From Petrolisthes cinctipes (Eukaryota; Arthropoda; Malacostraca; Decapoda; Porcellanidae): a stretch of DNA of 64,000 bases. Below are positions 25,701 through 35,336 of this stretch, piece after piece. The stretch's first letter is position 1; every line of letters starts with the position of its first letter. The position numbers were made by a program, and so were the translations under genes. The notes under the pieces are model-generated. The model was given only the letters and a program-made list of their open reading frames with translations, was not told the DNA's origin and did no database searches. The stretch is from contig JAWQEG010000490.1 of assembly GCA_033782935.1 (NCBI GenBank), positions 588,001 through 652,000 of the forward strand, given 5' to 3'.

Positions 25701-28700
25701 ATCGAATTTTCGGGCGTTTTGAGTCTGAATTTGAGATATAAACGGGTACTAAAGATGCATGCACATATCGACTTTGGACACCTACAATATCGATTTTCAG
25801 CATGTTTTGGACCTGTATTTTGAAAATATTCTGTCACTGAGTAGGCATGTACAGATCGCTTCTGGGCCCCAATAAAATCAAATATTTTGGTGTTTTGAGC
25901 CTGAATTTGGGATGTAAATGGGTACAGAAGAGGCATGCAAATATTGACTTGGTCAACTAAAATATCGATTTTCAGCTTGTTCTGGTCCTGTTTTTTGAAA
26001 ATATTCTAGCACTGACTATGCATGTACAGATCGCATCTGGGACCCAAGAATATCGAATTTTCGGGCGTTTTGAGCCTGAATTTGAAATATAAACGAGTAC
26101 AGAAGATGCATGCACATATCGATTTTGGGCACCTAAAATATCGATTTTCAACTTGTTTTTGTTCCTGTATTTTGAAAATATTCTAACACTGAGTAGGCAT
26201 GTACAGATAACTTCTGGGATCCAAAAATATCGAATTTTAGGGTGTTTTGAGCCTGAATTTAAGACATAAAAGGGTACTGAAGATGCATACACATATTGAC
26301 TTTGGGCACTTAAAATATCGATTTTCAGCATGTTTTGGGACTGAATTTTGAAAATACTATAACACGGAGTAGGCATGTACAGATCGCCTCTGGGACCCAA
26401 AAATATCGAATTCTCGGATGTTTTGAGCTTGAATTTGTGATATAAACGGGTACTGAAGATGCATGCACATATCGACTTTGAACACCTAAAATATCGATTT
26501 TTAGCATGTTTTGGGCCTGTATATTGAAAATATTCTAACACTGAGTAGGCATGTACAGATAACTTCTGGGATCCAAAAATATCGAATTTTAGGGTGTTTT
26601 GAGCCTGAATTTGAGATATAAAAGGGTACAGAAGATGCATACACATATCGACTTTGGACACCTAAAATATTGATTTTTAGCATGTTTTGGGCCTATATTT
26701 TGAAAATATTCTAGCACTGATTAGGCATGTACAGATCGCTTCTGGGACCCAAAAATATCGAATTTTCGGGTGTTTTGAGCCTGAATTTGAGATATAAACC
26801 GGTACTGAAGGTGCATGCACATATCGACTTTTTGCACCTAAAATATCGATTTTTATCATGTTTTGGGTCTGTATCTTGAAAACATTCTAGCAAAGATTAG
26901 GCATGTACAGATCGCTTATGGGACCCAAAAATATCGAATTTTAGGGTGTTTTGAGAATGAATTAGATATATAAAACGGTACAAAAGATGCATGCACATAT
27001 CGATTTTTGGCACCTAAAATATCGATTTTCAACTTGTTTTTGTGCCTGTATATTGAAAATATTCTAATATTGAGTAGGCATGTACAGATCGCTTCTGGGA
27101 TCCAAATATATTAAATTTTCGGGTGTTTTGAGCCTGAATTTGAGATATAAACGGGTACAGAAGATGCATGCACATATCGACTTTGGGCACCCAAAATATC
27201 AATTTTTAGCATGTTTTGGGCCTATATTTTGAAAATATTTTAGCACTGAGTAGGCATGTACAGATCGCTTCTGGGACCCAAAAATATCGAATTTTCGGGT
27301 GTTTTGAGCCTGAATTTGAGATATAAACGGGTACTGAAGATGCATGCCCATATCGACTTTGGGCACCCAAAATATCGATTTTAAGCATTTTTTGGGTCAG
27401 TATCTTGAAAACATTCTAGTTAGGAGTAGGTATGTACAGATCGCTTCTGGGACCCAAAAATATCGAATTTTCATGTGTTTTGAGCCTGAATTTCGGATAT
27501 AAACGGGTATAGAAGATGAATAAACATATTGACTTTGGGCACCTAAAATATCGATTTTGAGCATGTTTTGGGCCTGTATATTGAAAATACTCTAACACGG
27601 AGTAGGCAAGTACAGATCGCTTCGGGGATTCAAAAAAATCGAATTTTCGGGCGTTTTAAGCCTGAATTTGGGATATAAACGGGTACAGAAGATACATGCA
27701 CATATTGACTTTGGGCACCTAAAATATCGATTTTCAGCATGTTTTGGACCTGTATATTGAAAATACTCTAACACGGAGTAGACATGTACAAATCGTTTCT
27801 GGGACCCAAAAAAATCAAATTTTCGGGTGTTTTGAGCCTAAATTTGAAATATAAACGGGTACAAAAGATGCATGCACATATCGACTTTGGACACCTAAAA
27901 TATCGATTTTGAGCGTGTTTTGAGCCTGTATTTTGAAGACATTCTATCACTGAGTAGGCATGTACAGATCGCTTATGGGACCCAAAAATATCGAATATTC
28001 GGGTGTTTTGAGAATGAATTTGAGATAAAAACGGGTACTGAAGATGCATACTCATATTGACTTTGGCACCTAAAATATCGATTTTTAGCATGTTTTAGGG
28101 CTATATTTTAAAAATATTCTAGCACTGATTAGGCATGTACAGATCGCTTCTGGGACCATTAAATATCGAACTTTCGGGTGTTTTGAGCCTGAATTTTAAA
28201 TATAAACGGGTACTGAAGATGCATGCACATATCGACTTTGGACACCTACAATATCGATTTTCAGCATGTTTTGGACCTGTATCTTGAAAATATTCTAGCA
28301 CTGAGTAGGCATGTACGGATCGCTTCTGGGCCCCCATAAAATCGAATATTCGGGTGTTTTGAGCCAGAATTTGTGATGTAAATGGGTACAGAAGATGCAT
28401 GCAAATATTGACTTGGTCACCTAAAATATCGATTTTCAGCTTGTTCTGGGCCTGTATTTTAAAAATATTCTAGCACTGACTATGCATGTACAGATTGCAT
28501 CTGGGACCCAAGAATATCGAACTTTCGGGCGTTTTGAGCCTGAATTTGAAATATGAACGAGTACAGAAGATGCATGCACATATCGATTTTGGGCACCTAA
28601 AATATCGATTTTCAACTTGTTTTTGTGCCTGTATTTTGAAAATATTCTAACACTGACTAGGCATGTACAGATAACTTCTGGGATACAAAAATATCGAATT

Positions 28701-28776
28701 TTAGGGTGTTTTGAGCCTGAATTTGAGATATAAAAGGGTACTGAAGATGCATACACATATTGACTTTGGGCACCTA
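22715..28776. repeat. Higher-order repeat of 14 monomers (2463 bp), two copies plus a partial third
   Basis: Copy 1 is ~22715-25177, copy 2 ~25178-27640, and a more divergent third copy runs from ~27641 until the transposon cuts it at 28776. The offset of 2463 bp is constant across many variant monomers, including one with CATTTTAAGCC, one with a GAATGAATATGAGATAAAAAC block, one with GGACCGTTAAATATCG and one with TTGACTTGGTCAACTAAAA. This marks a change of array family from the left 22.7 kb. Confidence 0.85.
28773..28776. repeat. Target-site duplication CCTA, left copy
   Basis: The four bases CCTA lie directly outside the TG end of the left LTR and recur at 38204-38207 outside the CA end of the right LTR. 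Removing the element and one copy restores the normal satellite sequence GGGCACCTAAAATATCG. A 4-bp duplication is typical of gypsy/errantivirus integrases. Confidence 0.92.
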
Positions 28777-29499
28777 TGTACTCGTGGGGTCGTCCAAGCT
28801 CAGCAACAGCTTCTCTCGGAAACACCTGCTGGAAACTCTCACTTACTGTCGGGCTAGTATTACTTACTACGCCGATGTAGACCTCTGGTTTCAAGCCAAC
28901 TTACCGTTGCTCTGAACTACCACTCTAGTCTTCCTGGGGAACTAAGTTAGTTACTCAAGGGTTAGAGTAAACTCGTGGACTTGTCTCTATTTACTGAGTA
29001 TATTAGATATAGTTACAGGTTATACAGACATCTCGTGTCTCTCTAATATAAGGTAGGAGTGAACCTGTTGTCTTCAGGGCAGGGCTTGTAATGCGCCTTC
29101 TCTCTCTGGTAGTCCTCGCTCGTGGTATACACTGCCACACCCTTTCTCAGATGACAGGTTGTCGATGATGCTATTTACAATGCTAAGCTTACATATAAAA
29201 TATGGATAAGTTAGATATGAGTTTATATAAGAATAAAGTGAGTAAATATATATTGTCCCTTTCTCTACATACGAGATGACAATATGGAGTTGATTATAGT
29301 ATAGAGATTAACATATAGATAATTACAGAGTGAATCTAGCAATCAGTAGCTCAGCATGGAAGATTCCCCCACGCTGCAACTCAGCACTTTTCAAAGGATG
29401 TTGTGTCTAATGAAACTAGCTTGAACTGCTTTGGCTTAACGGAATGTTCCAACACCATAGGTGTATCATGTATCGCGAACGTGATCAGCCACGGATACA
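28777..29499 (-). repeat. 3' LTR (723 bp)
   Basis: Direct repeat of the right LTR, starting TGTACTCGTGGGG and ending CACGGATACA as read on the plus strand. Differences from the right LTR seen by eye: ACTGTCGGG against ACTCTCGGG, GGTTATACAG against GGTTAAACAG, GGCAGGGC against GGCACGGC, ACATATAAAAT against ACATATGAAAT, and the lack of the 42-bp palindromic insertion. This copy probably represents the state at integration. Confidence 0.95.
29222..29230 (-). promoter_or_regulatory. TATA-like box in the 3' LTR
   Basis: Minus-strand TTATATAAA, the same position within the LTR as the box in the 5' LTR at 37926-37934. In this copy it could drive transcription outward into the left satellite arm. 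Identified from sequence only. Confidence 0.5.
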
Positions 29500-29846
29500 T
29501 TGCTCGGCCACGCTAAAACAACTGCGTCCCTGCAGTTCACAATAATATTAAATTTACTTTAAACAATGCTTAGCCTTCCTGATTATTAGATTGACTCTTG
29601 ACATGGTAACATATATATACAATATATACAAGATGAATATATACACTGGATGAATTAACATAAAAGAAAAATAAATCGTTGAGCTCGTGAATGATACAAT
29701 GGGTAATTAATAATACTTCCTTAAATTAAGTAATTATACATGGATAATAAAATGTAATACACATTCATACAATTCCTTAATTCTAAATCTCTACAACTAA
29801 CCGTGTAGTGTACTACCTAGTTGTTGAGGTGTCCTTAAAATTATCC
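29500..29846 (-). other. 3' UTR of the element, lacking a clear polypurine tract
   Basis: 347 bases between the env stop and the 3' LTR, very A+T-rich, with repeated TATATACA-like words around 29609-29650. The place directly before the LTR, where a polypurine tract would be expected, instead reads (minus strand) TAGCGTGGCCGAGC then AA. A perfect 6-bp stem, AACTGC/GCAGTT, with a 6-base loop lies at 29520-29537. No reading frame of note. Confidence 0.7.
29502..29515 (-). other. 14-base match to the 5' part of tRNA-Leu, next to the 3' LTR
   Basis: Minus-strand TAGCGTGGCCGAGC, two bases before the 3' LTR. It equals the bases following the initial GG of the animal tRNA-Leu(AAG/UAG) type as I recall it. 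The primer binding site at the other end of the internal region matches the 3' end of the same tRNA type. The tRNA comparison is from memory and not from a search. Confidence 0.5.
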
Positions 29847-31616
29847 TTACAATTCATCTTCCCTAGGTTGTGTATGGTGGACCTCTATATTCCTTGATCT
29901 TCTGTTTTTCTTCTTTTTAATCTCACCATTCAAAACCCTCAAACTCCTGAACAGGTAACAAGAGAATATGAAATATAATATGAATAATAAACTAGTCACT
30001 CCGGACCAAGGGTACACAGCTACCCGTTGCAGATGGAAAGGTAGAGCAGATTCAATTACAGGATGAACATCAGACATGTTTAACAATTCCATCAATCTTA
30101 TTTTCTCAGAATCCATATTAACAGTAGAAAAGTTTGCTGGGAGAGGAGGATGGACTTTCACAAATTCCACAGATTTGTTTAGGACCAATCCAAGATGATG
30201 CTTCGTGGCCAGAACTGTTTTAGTATTGCTTAAAAATGAGCACGCAGGTGGAACTACAAACGTACCCACCTCAGACACATGTTTTGCTCCTGAAGGGCCA
30301 TCTTCACAAATAATAGTTGCTCTTGCTGGCTTAGTGAAAGTATAATATGCAATGCCCTGAAAATACGTTACATAAACATCTGACTTCCTTTTTGGTCTCA
30401 GGTACTCACAATGTTTAATGGAGCTTGAAGCATCAGCCTGGATTAATGACAGTTCACACTGGGATTCCTCGGGTCCTGTAAAAATAAAATTTAGAGCTGG
30501 GCACACCTTCAAATGGTAATATGCTGTATGACAATCTTCTAGCTGTTCCTTGGTAACTGCAACCACCAGTGTGCGATCCTGAGATGCAATAATATAATCA
30601 TAATCCACATTTAACATCATGATATCCGCCCCTAACCTCATAGGAAATGGCTTCACTGACCATATGTTAAAATGAACCTGATGTTTTGTGGGAATGTGAA
30701 TAAGAATAGTTTTAGTCGTTAAGCATGATTCCAAAAGTGGATAGTAGTAAGATACGGATTCACCTTCAAAGAAAGGATTCAAATCATGCTTAATTCTAGC
30801 CACATCAACCACCCTTTGCAGATCAACTACTGACAGAAGGTCAGCGTCGGCCTTACCTAGCGCTGCATTCCTTAGGTTATGGAGTAGTTTTCTGGTTTGA
30901 GCATTCAGTCCATTTATGTAATTTTCCACAATACTTAAATATTGATCTAGGTTTAACACAAACATTGTAAAATCCAAATGTTTAGCTAACCTGTCTAATT
31001 CCTTAATTACCTCATTAGTCTTTTCAATAACTCCATTTACTTCTTCTGCCACATTAGCTGCCAAGGAAAACGTACTATCTATGACCCTATTTTGTTCTAC
31101 AATCACCTTGTTTAAAATCTCTAGTCTGCGTCCTAGATCTTCGACATCGTCACTAGTAGCTGTTCCAAATAGAGTTTTAGCAATTACCCCTCCAATGTCA
31201 AATAATCCTCTTTTAGTCCTGCTATTTGTAATCTGATTATGAGCTAATTTTCTAACCTCACTTGAGAAGTTGGGTAAATTCTGTTCTGAGTATTTCATCA
31301 TATTCTTTATTTGAAAATATCTGTCTTCCAACTGTACCTTTATTTGACGTTCCAGAGGGTAGCTCGAGTTCATCAATTTACCTAATTTAGCAGACGACAT
31401 TTCTATGGCGTTATGAAATTTCAGCTGGAAATTATCAACCCTTGTCTTTAGGTCCAACAGAGTTCCAAGATTGAGTCTTACTGTTATTACGTCCGTGACC
31501 ACCTCAAGTCTCCCATCAGTACCCACTAAGGCACCCGGTTTTATTTGGTCAGTCGAACCTTTGGAACTCACAAACGCCGCCACCAACATCACGCAGAACA
31601 CTCCCCATGTCCTCAT
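29847..31616 (-). CDS. Envelope fusion glycoprotein, errantivirus Env / baculovirus F-like
   Basis: 589 residues. It would act at the membrane as a class I-type fusion protein that can give the element virus-like particles. Residues 1-20 form a hydrophobic signal peptide. A furin-type site, RTKR at 133-136, is followed at once by a GLFDIGG fusion-peptide-like start (137 on) that is characteristic of errantivirus Env and baculovirus F. Residues ~155-215 are a long helix with heptad-like hydrophobics, followed by a Cys-containing ectodomain. A membrane segment lies at about 538-556 and is followed by a basic tail (KKKKNRR). Length is in the normal range. The frame is intact. It begins 24 bases after the pol stop, with a good splice acceptor six bases before its ATG, so a spliced mRNA is likely. 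Family assignment rests on the cleavage and fusion motif and on gene order. Confidence 0.9.
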   Translation of the reverse strand: MRTWGVFCVMLVAAFVSSKGSTDQIKPGALVGTDGRLEVVTDVITVRLNLGTLLDLKTRVDNFQLKFHNAIEMSSAKLGKLMNSSYPLERQIKVQLEDRYFQIKNMMKYSEQNLPNFSSEVRKLAHNQITNSRTKRGLFDIGGVIAKTLFGTATSDDVEDLGRRLEILNKVIVEQNRVIDSTFSLAANVAEEVNGVIEKTNEVIKELDRLAKHLDFTMFVLNLDQYLSIVENYINGLNAQTRKLLHNLRNAALGKADADLLSVVDLQRVVDVARIKHDLNPFFEGESVSYYYPLLESCLTTKTILIHIPTKHQVHFNIWSVKPFPMRLGADIMMLNVDYDYIIASQDRTLVVAVTKEQLEDCHTAYYHLKVCPALNFIFTGPEESQCELSLIQADASSSIKHCEYLRPKRKSDVYVTYFQGIAYYTFTKPARATIICEDGPSGAKHVSEVGTFVVPPACSFLSNTKTVLATKHHLGLVLNKSVEFVKVHPPLPANFSTVNMDSEKIRLMELLNMSDVHPVIESALPFHLQRVAVYPWSGVTSLLFILYFIFSCYLFRSLRVLNGEIKKKKNRRSRNIEVHHTQPREDEL

Positions 31617-31621
31617 GATGG

Positions 31622-31640
31622 TCTGCGAACAAAATCAACA
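31622..31640 (-). promoter_or_regulatory. Candidate 3' splice site for env mRNA
   Basis: The minus strand reads TTGATTTTGTTCGCAG directly after the pol stop codon, with the AG at 31624-31623, a pyrimidine-rich run before it, and the env ATG beginning six bases after the AG. Errantivirus Env is known to be made from a spliced RNA, so this is the natural acceptor. Confidence 0.65.
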
Positions 31641-34600
31641 TTAGATTATTTTTGCCAGATATTTCCCTGATCTCAAATGCATTCTTTGCTCAGGTTCAGA
31701 CTCTGTTTCCTTTCCCACTTGGACCGTTTCCTTTGGAACCCTCTTTATTCTATCCACGTGTACCTGTAGATCCGCGTCTGTTATATTATCCTGAACTATT
31801 AATTTATTTCCCAATACCCTTTTTACAATGTAGGGACCCTTGAATTTCGGAGATAGTTTGCTCTGTCTCTCTGGAGTCTTCACCATCACCACATCTCCTT
31901 CCTCAATTTCTACTTTCTTTGCAAACTTATGTTGCCTTGCAATATGTTCTGCCCGTGAGGCTTCCATATGCTTTCTTACTTCATGGTGAATAGTTGCAAA
32001 AGCGTGTCCCTGGACACTCACATAGTCGTCTACATTATACACAGGGCCTGGTCTTCCAACCAATATATCATATGGTAGGACCTTATCCTCACCATATATA
32101 ATATAATGTGGTGTCTTTCCCAGTGAGGAATGTATGGAACTATTTATACATGCGGTTACCTGGCATAACCAATCTTCCCAGCCTGCTTGAATTGAGCCTG
32201 CCAGATGTCTAAGTACCTCCAAAATCTTCCTATTTACTCTCTCCACCATACCATTACTTTGAGGATGGTATGCAACCGTGAACACCTGCTTAATATTGTA
32301 GAGCTTGCAGATTTCTTCTAGGACACTATTTCTAAATTCTGTCCCATTGTCTGACAACAGCACACGGGGTATAGTGTATGTACAAAACAATGAGTTTACT
32401 AAAGCATGTGCAATGGACTGAGCTGATTTATCTTGTAGAGGAGCTAACACAACAAACCTACTGAAGTGATCCACACAAGTCAACAGATACTTTGATCCCT
32501 GATAACTTGTAGGTAGCTGTAACACATCTATGGCTACCACATCCCAAGGTTTAGCAGGACTTGGAAATGTTTGCAGAGGAGCGGGTGGTCCCGTAGTTCC
32601 CTTGTTCCTCGCACACGATACACATTTCTTTATATGGTTTTCTATGTCCTTACGCATTTTCAACCAGAAATACCTCGACCTAGCTTCTTCTAGACAAGCG
32701 TCCCTCCCTTTATGACCTGCTTGCGGTGCATCATGAAGAAGCCTTAATACTGTTTCTATCAGAGACCCTGGCACTACTATTCTGTATGTTTCTTTCCCTT
32801 CAACTACAGTTACCTTATGAAGAACATTATCCCTCAGGATAAACTCTGTTGTTCTCAGCGGTAGACCTGGAACTTCTACCTCTTCCCCTGACTCTAGACC
32901 ATAAATTACCCTCTTCCACATAGGATCTTCTCTTTGCTTTGTCTTTAACTTCTGTGGGGATATTGTACTCAATGTGGTTACAGAGTTCACAGTCTGTCGA
33001 CTTAATGCATCTGCAACTACATTAATCTTACCAGGTACAAAATTGAAAGTAGGGTTGAACTCCAGAATAGTCAAGTGCCATCGTGCTAACTTCCCAGTCA
33101 TATTCTTCCCCTTGAACAACTCGAGACATGGGCGATGATCAGTACAAACTGTAATAGAGTAACCAAAAATAATAGGACGAAAATGTTTCAAAGCCCACAC
33201 TATGGCATATGCCTCCTGATGTGTAACACTATATTTCTTCTCTGTATCATTTAACGCCTTACTTGCGTAGCCAATGGGTTTTAACTTTCCCCCCTCATCT
33301 TCTTGTGCCAATACTGCACCAAGTCCAACCCCCGATGCATCTGTATGTAAAATAAACGGTTTCTTGAAATCTGGGAAAGCCAAAACAGGTGGTTGCGTCA
33401 GAGCCTCCTTTAATATACTAAATGCCTCTTCTTGTGGTTGACCCCATTCAAACTTATTTGTCTGTTTCAACAGTTTAATCAAAGGTGCTGCCTTGCTAGA
33501 AAACTGATACACAAAACTCCTGTAGTAACCCGCTAGTCCCAGAAAAGATCGTACATGATCTGCCTTGGTCGGTGTTGGAAACTTTAAGATAGCCTTTATC
33601 TTATCCTGATTCACATGTATACCTGACTCGTCTACTTCATGCCCCAAATACTTAATCTTTTGTTTCAAGAATTCACACTTACTAAGTTTTAACTTCAAAC
33701 CCGCTGATGCTAAACGTTCCAATACCTTTCTTAATTTCTCCAAGTGCGTAGGCACATCCTTTGAGAAAATAATTATGTCATCTAGGTATACTAATGCATC
33801 TTTCCCAATTAACCCCGCCAATACATTGTTCACTAGTCTTTGGAAAGTCGTAGGGGCATTGCAGAGCCCAAATGGCATCCTGCGAAACTGATAATGACCC
33901 TGATGAGTGGAAAAAGCCGTGATGTCACGAGACCGCTCGTGAACTGGCACCTGCCAATATCCTGACAGCAAATCCAAGGTAGAAAACACCTTATTTCCCT
34001 CACCTATGGCCTGCAACAGGTCATTCAAATGAGGCATGGGGTATTTATCAGGGACTGTCTGCTGATTTACTCTCCTATAGTCAATAACAGGTCTATATGT
34101 TCCATCCTTCTTTGGAACCAAAAATATGGGACTACTCCAAGGAGAGGTCGAAGGTTCAATAACCTTCTGTTTTAACATATCCTTCACCGTATCGTCCACT
34201 ATCTGTCTTTGTGAATGGGGGAGCCTATATGATTTTATGTAACTGGGTTGCGCTTCTCGCTTTAACTTAATCACATGTGAAGTTAGGTCTGTACTACCTA
34301 ATGGTTCCCCTGCAAGAGCTATAGCCTTCCTATACCCTTGAAGTAACTGTAACAACTCTTCCTTCCCTTCTGAGTTTCCCCCAGTTTTAACTTGACTTCT
34401 CAATTCTGACGAAGGAGATGCACCAATACAACCAACAACACTCACAACTGGTAGGTTATGCTTTGGCTCTAATACCGTACCATGGTATACGAGAAAATCA
34501 CACAATTGACTGCCTGGCTTAACTTCAATCTCTACTCCTGTATTATTTACAGCCAGCACCACAGTCTCACCCCCTGACTTTACTGTAGTCAAAGTAGACT

Positions 34601-35312
34601 CTAGCGACACCCCTTTCAACTTACATGTTTCAGACATGCACACCACATCTACGCCTTCTTTCACTCCTTTCAAACACACCTTGAACTGAATCATTTCCTG
34701 CGGTTGCAGCCTGTGCGCATCAGGTACAATAGCAGTAACAACAGTCCAACGCGTGACTTCCACCCTAGCAGTGTCGCATAGTCTATCTTGTTTCATGACC
34801 CTTTGGTTTGATTTCTCTTCAAAGCCCCTTACATAACCCACCGTTTTAACCTCTTTGTCCGAGTGTTTGGGTTGCGGGGTTGCCATACACATATAAGGTA
34901 CATTTTCATGAACAATTAAACCTTCCCCTGGGTACACCTCAATCTTCCTTTCAGCCATGGTTGACAATCCAAGCAACCCGCTTGCCATAGGATGCAATTT
35001 ACTTACAACATAAAATGATGCAGCAAAACTTGAGCTACCCCGGAAGTGGACTGGCAATCTCACAACTCCAAGAACATCCACTGTAGTTCCTGACACCCCA
35101 CTCAGTTGGTATTGTGGCTCTTGCAATGCATAACTCCTCTCAGAATGATGTTTTCTAATATTTTGATATGTCTCCTTTGATATTAGATTGACTACTGCAC
35201 GAGTATCAATCAAAAGTGCCCCCGGAATTCCCCCTATTGTTACATTTCCTACGGCTAAATGATTACTTCTACTGACTGCCGACACTATGGAGAATTCTAT
35301 ATCTCTAGACAT
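31641..35312 (-). CDS. Pol polyprotein: protease, reverse transcriptase, RNase H, integrase
   Basis: 1223 residues from the first ATG, ending TAA. Protease: the active-site motif is Asp36-Thr37-Arg38-Ala39 where the family has Asp-Thr/Ser-Gly-Ala; the second strand motif GLLGL is at 112-116. Reverse transcriptase ~365-540: first catalytic Asp447 (TLDLLSGYWQ) and YLDD at 509-512. RNase H ~650-770: Asp658 (TDAS), Glu700, Asp725 (TDHRP), Asp768 (VADALSR). Integrase ~855-1190: zinc motif His860, His867, Cys897, Cys900; catalytic Asp929, Asp988 and Glu1024 with the classical 35-residue spacing; GPY motif at 1159-1161. All RT, RNase H and integrase residues are present. The frame is the same as gag, separated by UGA plus seven sense codons, so Pol may be made as a Gag-Pol readthrough product and the ATG may not be used. 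Arg38 probably impairs the protease. Confidence 0.97.
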   Translation of the reverse strand: MSRDIEFSIVSAVSRSNHLAVGNVTIGGIPGALLIDTRAVVNLISKETYQNIRKHHSERSYALQEPQYQLSGVSGTTVDVLGVVRLPVHFRGSSSFAASFYVVSKLHPMASGLLGLSTMAERKIEVYPGEGLIVHENVPYMCMATPQPKHSDKEVKTVGYVRGFEEKSNQRVMKQDRLCDTARVEVTRWTVVTAIVPDAHRLQPQEMIQFKVCLKGVKEGVDVVCMSETCKLKGVSLESTLTTVKSGGETVVLAVNNTGVEIEVKPGSQLCDFLVYHGTVLEPKHNLPVVSVVGCIGASPSSELRSQVKTGGNSEGKEELLQLLQGYRKAIALAGEPLGSTDLTSHVIKLKREAQPSYIKSYRLPHSQRQIVDDTVKDMLKQKVIEPSTSPWSSPIFLVPKKDGTYRPVIDYRRVNQQTVPDKYPMPHLNDLLQAIGEGNKVFSTLDLLSGYWQVPVHERSRDITAFSTHQGHYQFRRMPFGLCNAPTTFQRLVNNVLAGLIGKDALVYLDDIIIFSKDVPTHLEKLRKVLERLASAGLKLKLSKCEFLKQKIKYLGHEVDESGIHVNQDKIKAILKFPTPTKADHVRSFLGLAGYYRSFVYQFSSKAAPLIKLLKQTNKFEWGQPQEEAFSILKEALTQPPVLAFPDFKKPFILHTDASGVGLGAVLAQEDEGGKLKPIGYASKALNDTEKKYSVTHQEAYAIVWALKHFRPIIFGYSITVCTDHRPCLELFKGKNMTGKLARWHLTILEFNPTFNFVPGKINVVADALSRQTVNSVTTLSTISPQKLKTKQREDPMWKRVIYGLESGEEVEVPGLPLRTTEFILRDNVLHKVTVVEGKETYRIVVPGSLIETVLRLLHDAPQAGHKGRDACLEEARSRYFWLKMRKDIENHIKKCVSCARNKGTTGPPAPLQTFPSPAKPWDVVAIDVLQLPTSYQGSKYLLTCVDHFSRFVVLAPLQDKSAQSIAHALVNSLFCTYTIPRVLLSDNGTEFRNSVLEEICKLYNIKQVFTVAYHPQSNGMVERVNRKILEVLRHLAGSIQAGWEDWLCQVTACINSSIHSSLGKTPHYIIYGEDKVLPYDILVGRPGPVYNVDDYVSVQGHAFATIHHEVRKHMEASRAEHIARQHKFAKKVEIEEGDVVMVKTPERQSKLSPKFKGPYIVKRVLGNKLIVQDNITDADLQVHVDRIKRVPKETVQVGKETESEPEQRMHLRSGKYLAKII
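35199..35201 (-). other. Protease active-site codon CGT (Arg) in place of Gly
   Basis: On the minus strand the motif codons are GAT ACT CGT GCA (Asp-Thr-Arg-Ala, Pol residues 36-39). Retroviral-type aspartic proteases have Gly after Asp-Thr/Ser. A single G-to-C change from GGT would explain it. It may be an inactivating mutation after integration or a property of the family. Confidence 0.8.
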
Positions 35313-35336
35313 TCTCTTCCTCTCGTCCTTGTGTCA
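35313..35336 (-). promoter_or_regulatory. In-frame UGA between gag and pol (readthrough candidate)
   Basis: The minus strand reads TTA TGA CAC AAG GAC GAG, then AGG AAG AGA and ATG, the first Met of Pol. Gag start (36878) and Pol start (35312) are 1566 bases apart, exactly 522 codons, so the two share one frame and a single UGA (followed by C) separates them. This fits stop-codon readthrough, or termination with reinitiation at the ATG 21 bases on. I did not find a convincing downstream pseudoknot by eye. Confidence 0.75.

Larger units (their letters stand above)
1..28776. repeat. 176-bp satellite array, left arm
   Basis: Uninterrupted head-to-tail tandem array of a ~176-bp monomer (about 163 copies), all in the same orientation. 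The spacing is seen directly in recurring blocks such as GTAGGCATGTACAG and ATATAAACGGGTAC, for example equivalent points at 5140, 5316 and 5492. Each monomer contains an ATCGAT site and an ATGCAT site in most copies. Base composition is about 60% A+T. Monomers differ by point changes and a few small deletions, and variant types recur in fixed order, giving higher-order repeats. The first ~6 kb is the least regular. No gene is supported here: open frames on the minus strand come from the repeat itself. Function unknown; the size and organisation fit a centromeric or heterochromatic satellite, which is inference. Confidence 0.97.

Noticed and set aside
72..28400. Hundreds of minus-strand (and some plus-strand) open frames of 60-230 codons as genes
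   Set aside because: They repeat with the satellite period, shift frame every monomer, overlap in several frames, and have no recognisable domain. They are consequences of the tandem repeat.
1..28776. CRISPR array
   Set aside because: The 176-bp units are continuous tandem monomers with no short repeat/unique spacer alternation and no cas genes.
28436..28894. 152-codon open frame crossing the satellite/3' LTR junction
   Set aside because: It starts in LTR sequence and continues into the satellite across the insertion point, so it is a chance fusion created by the insertion.
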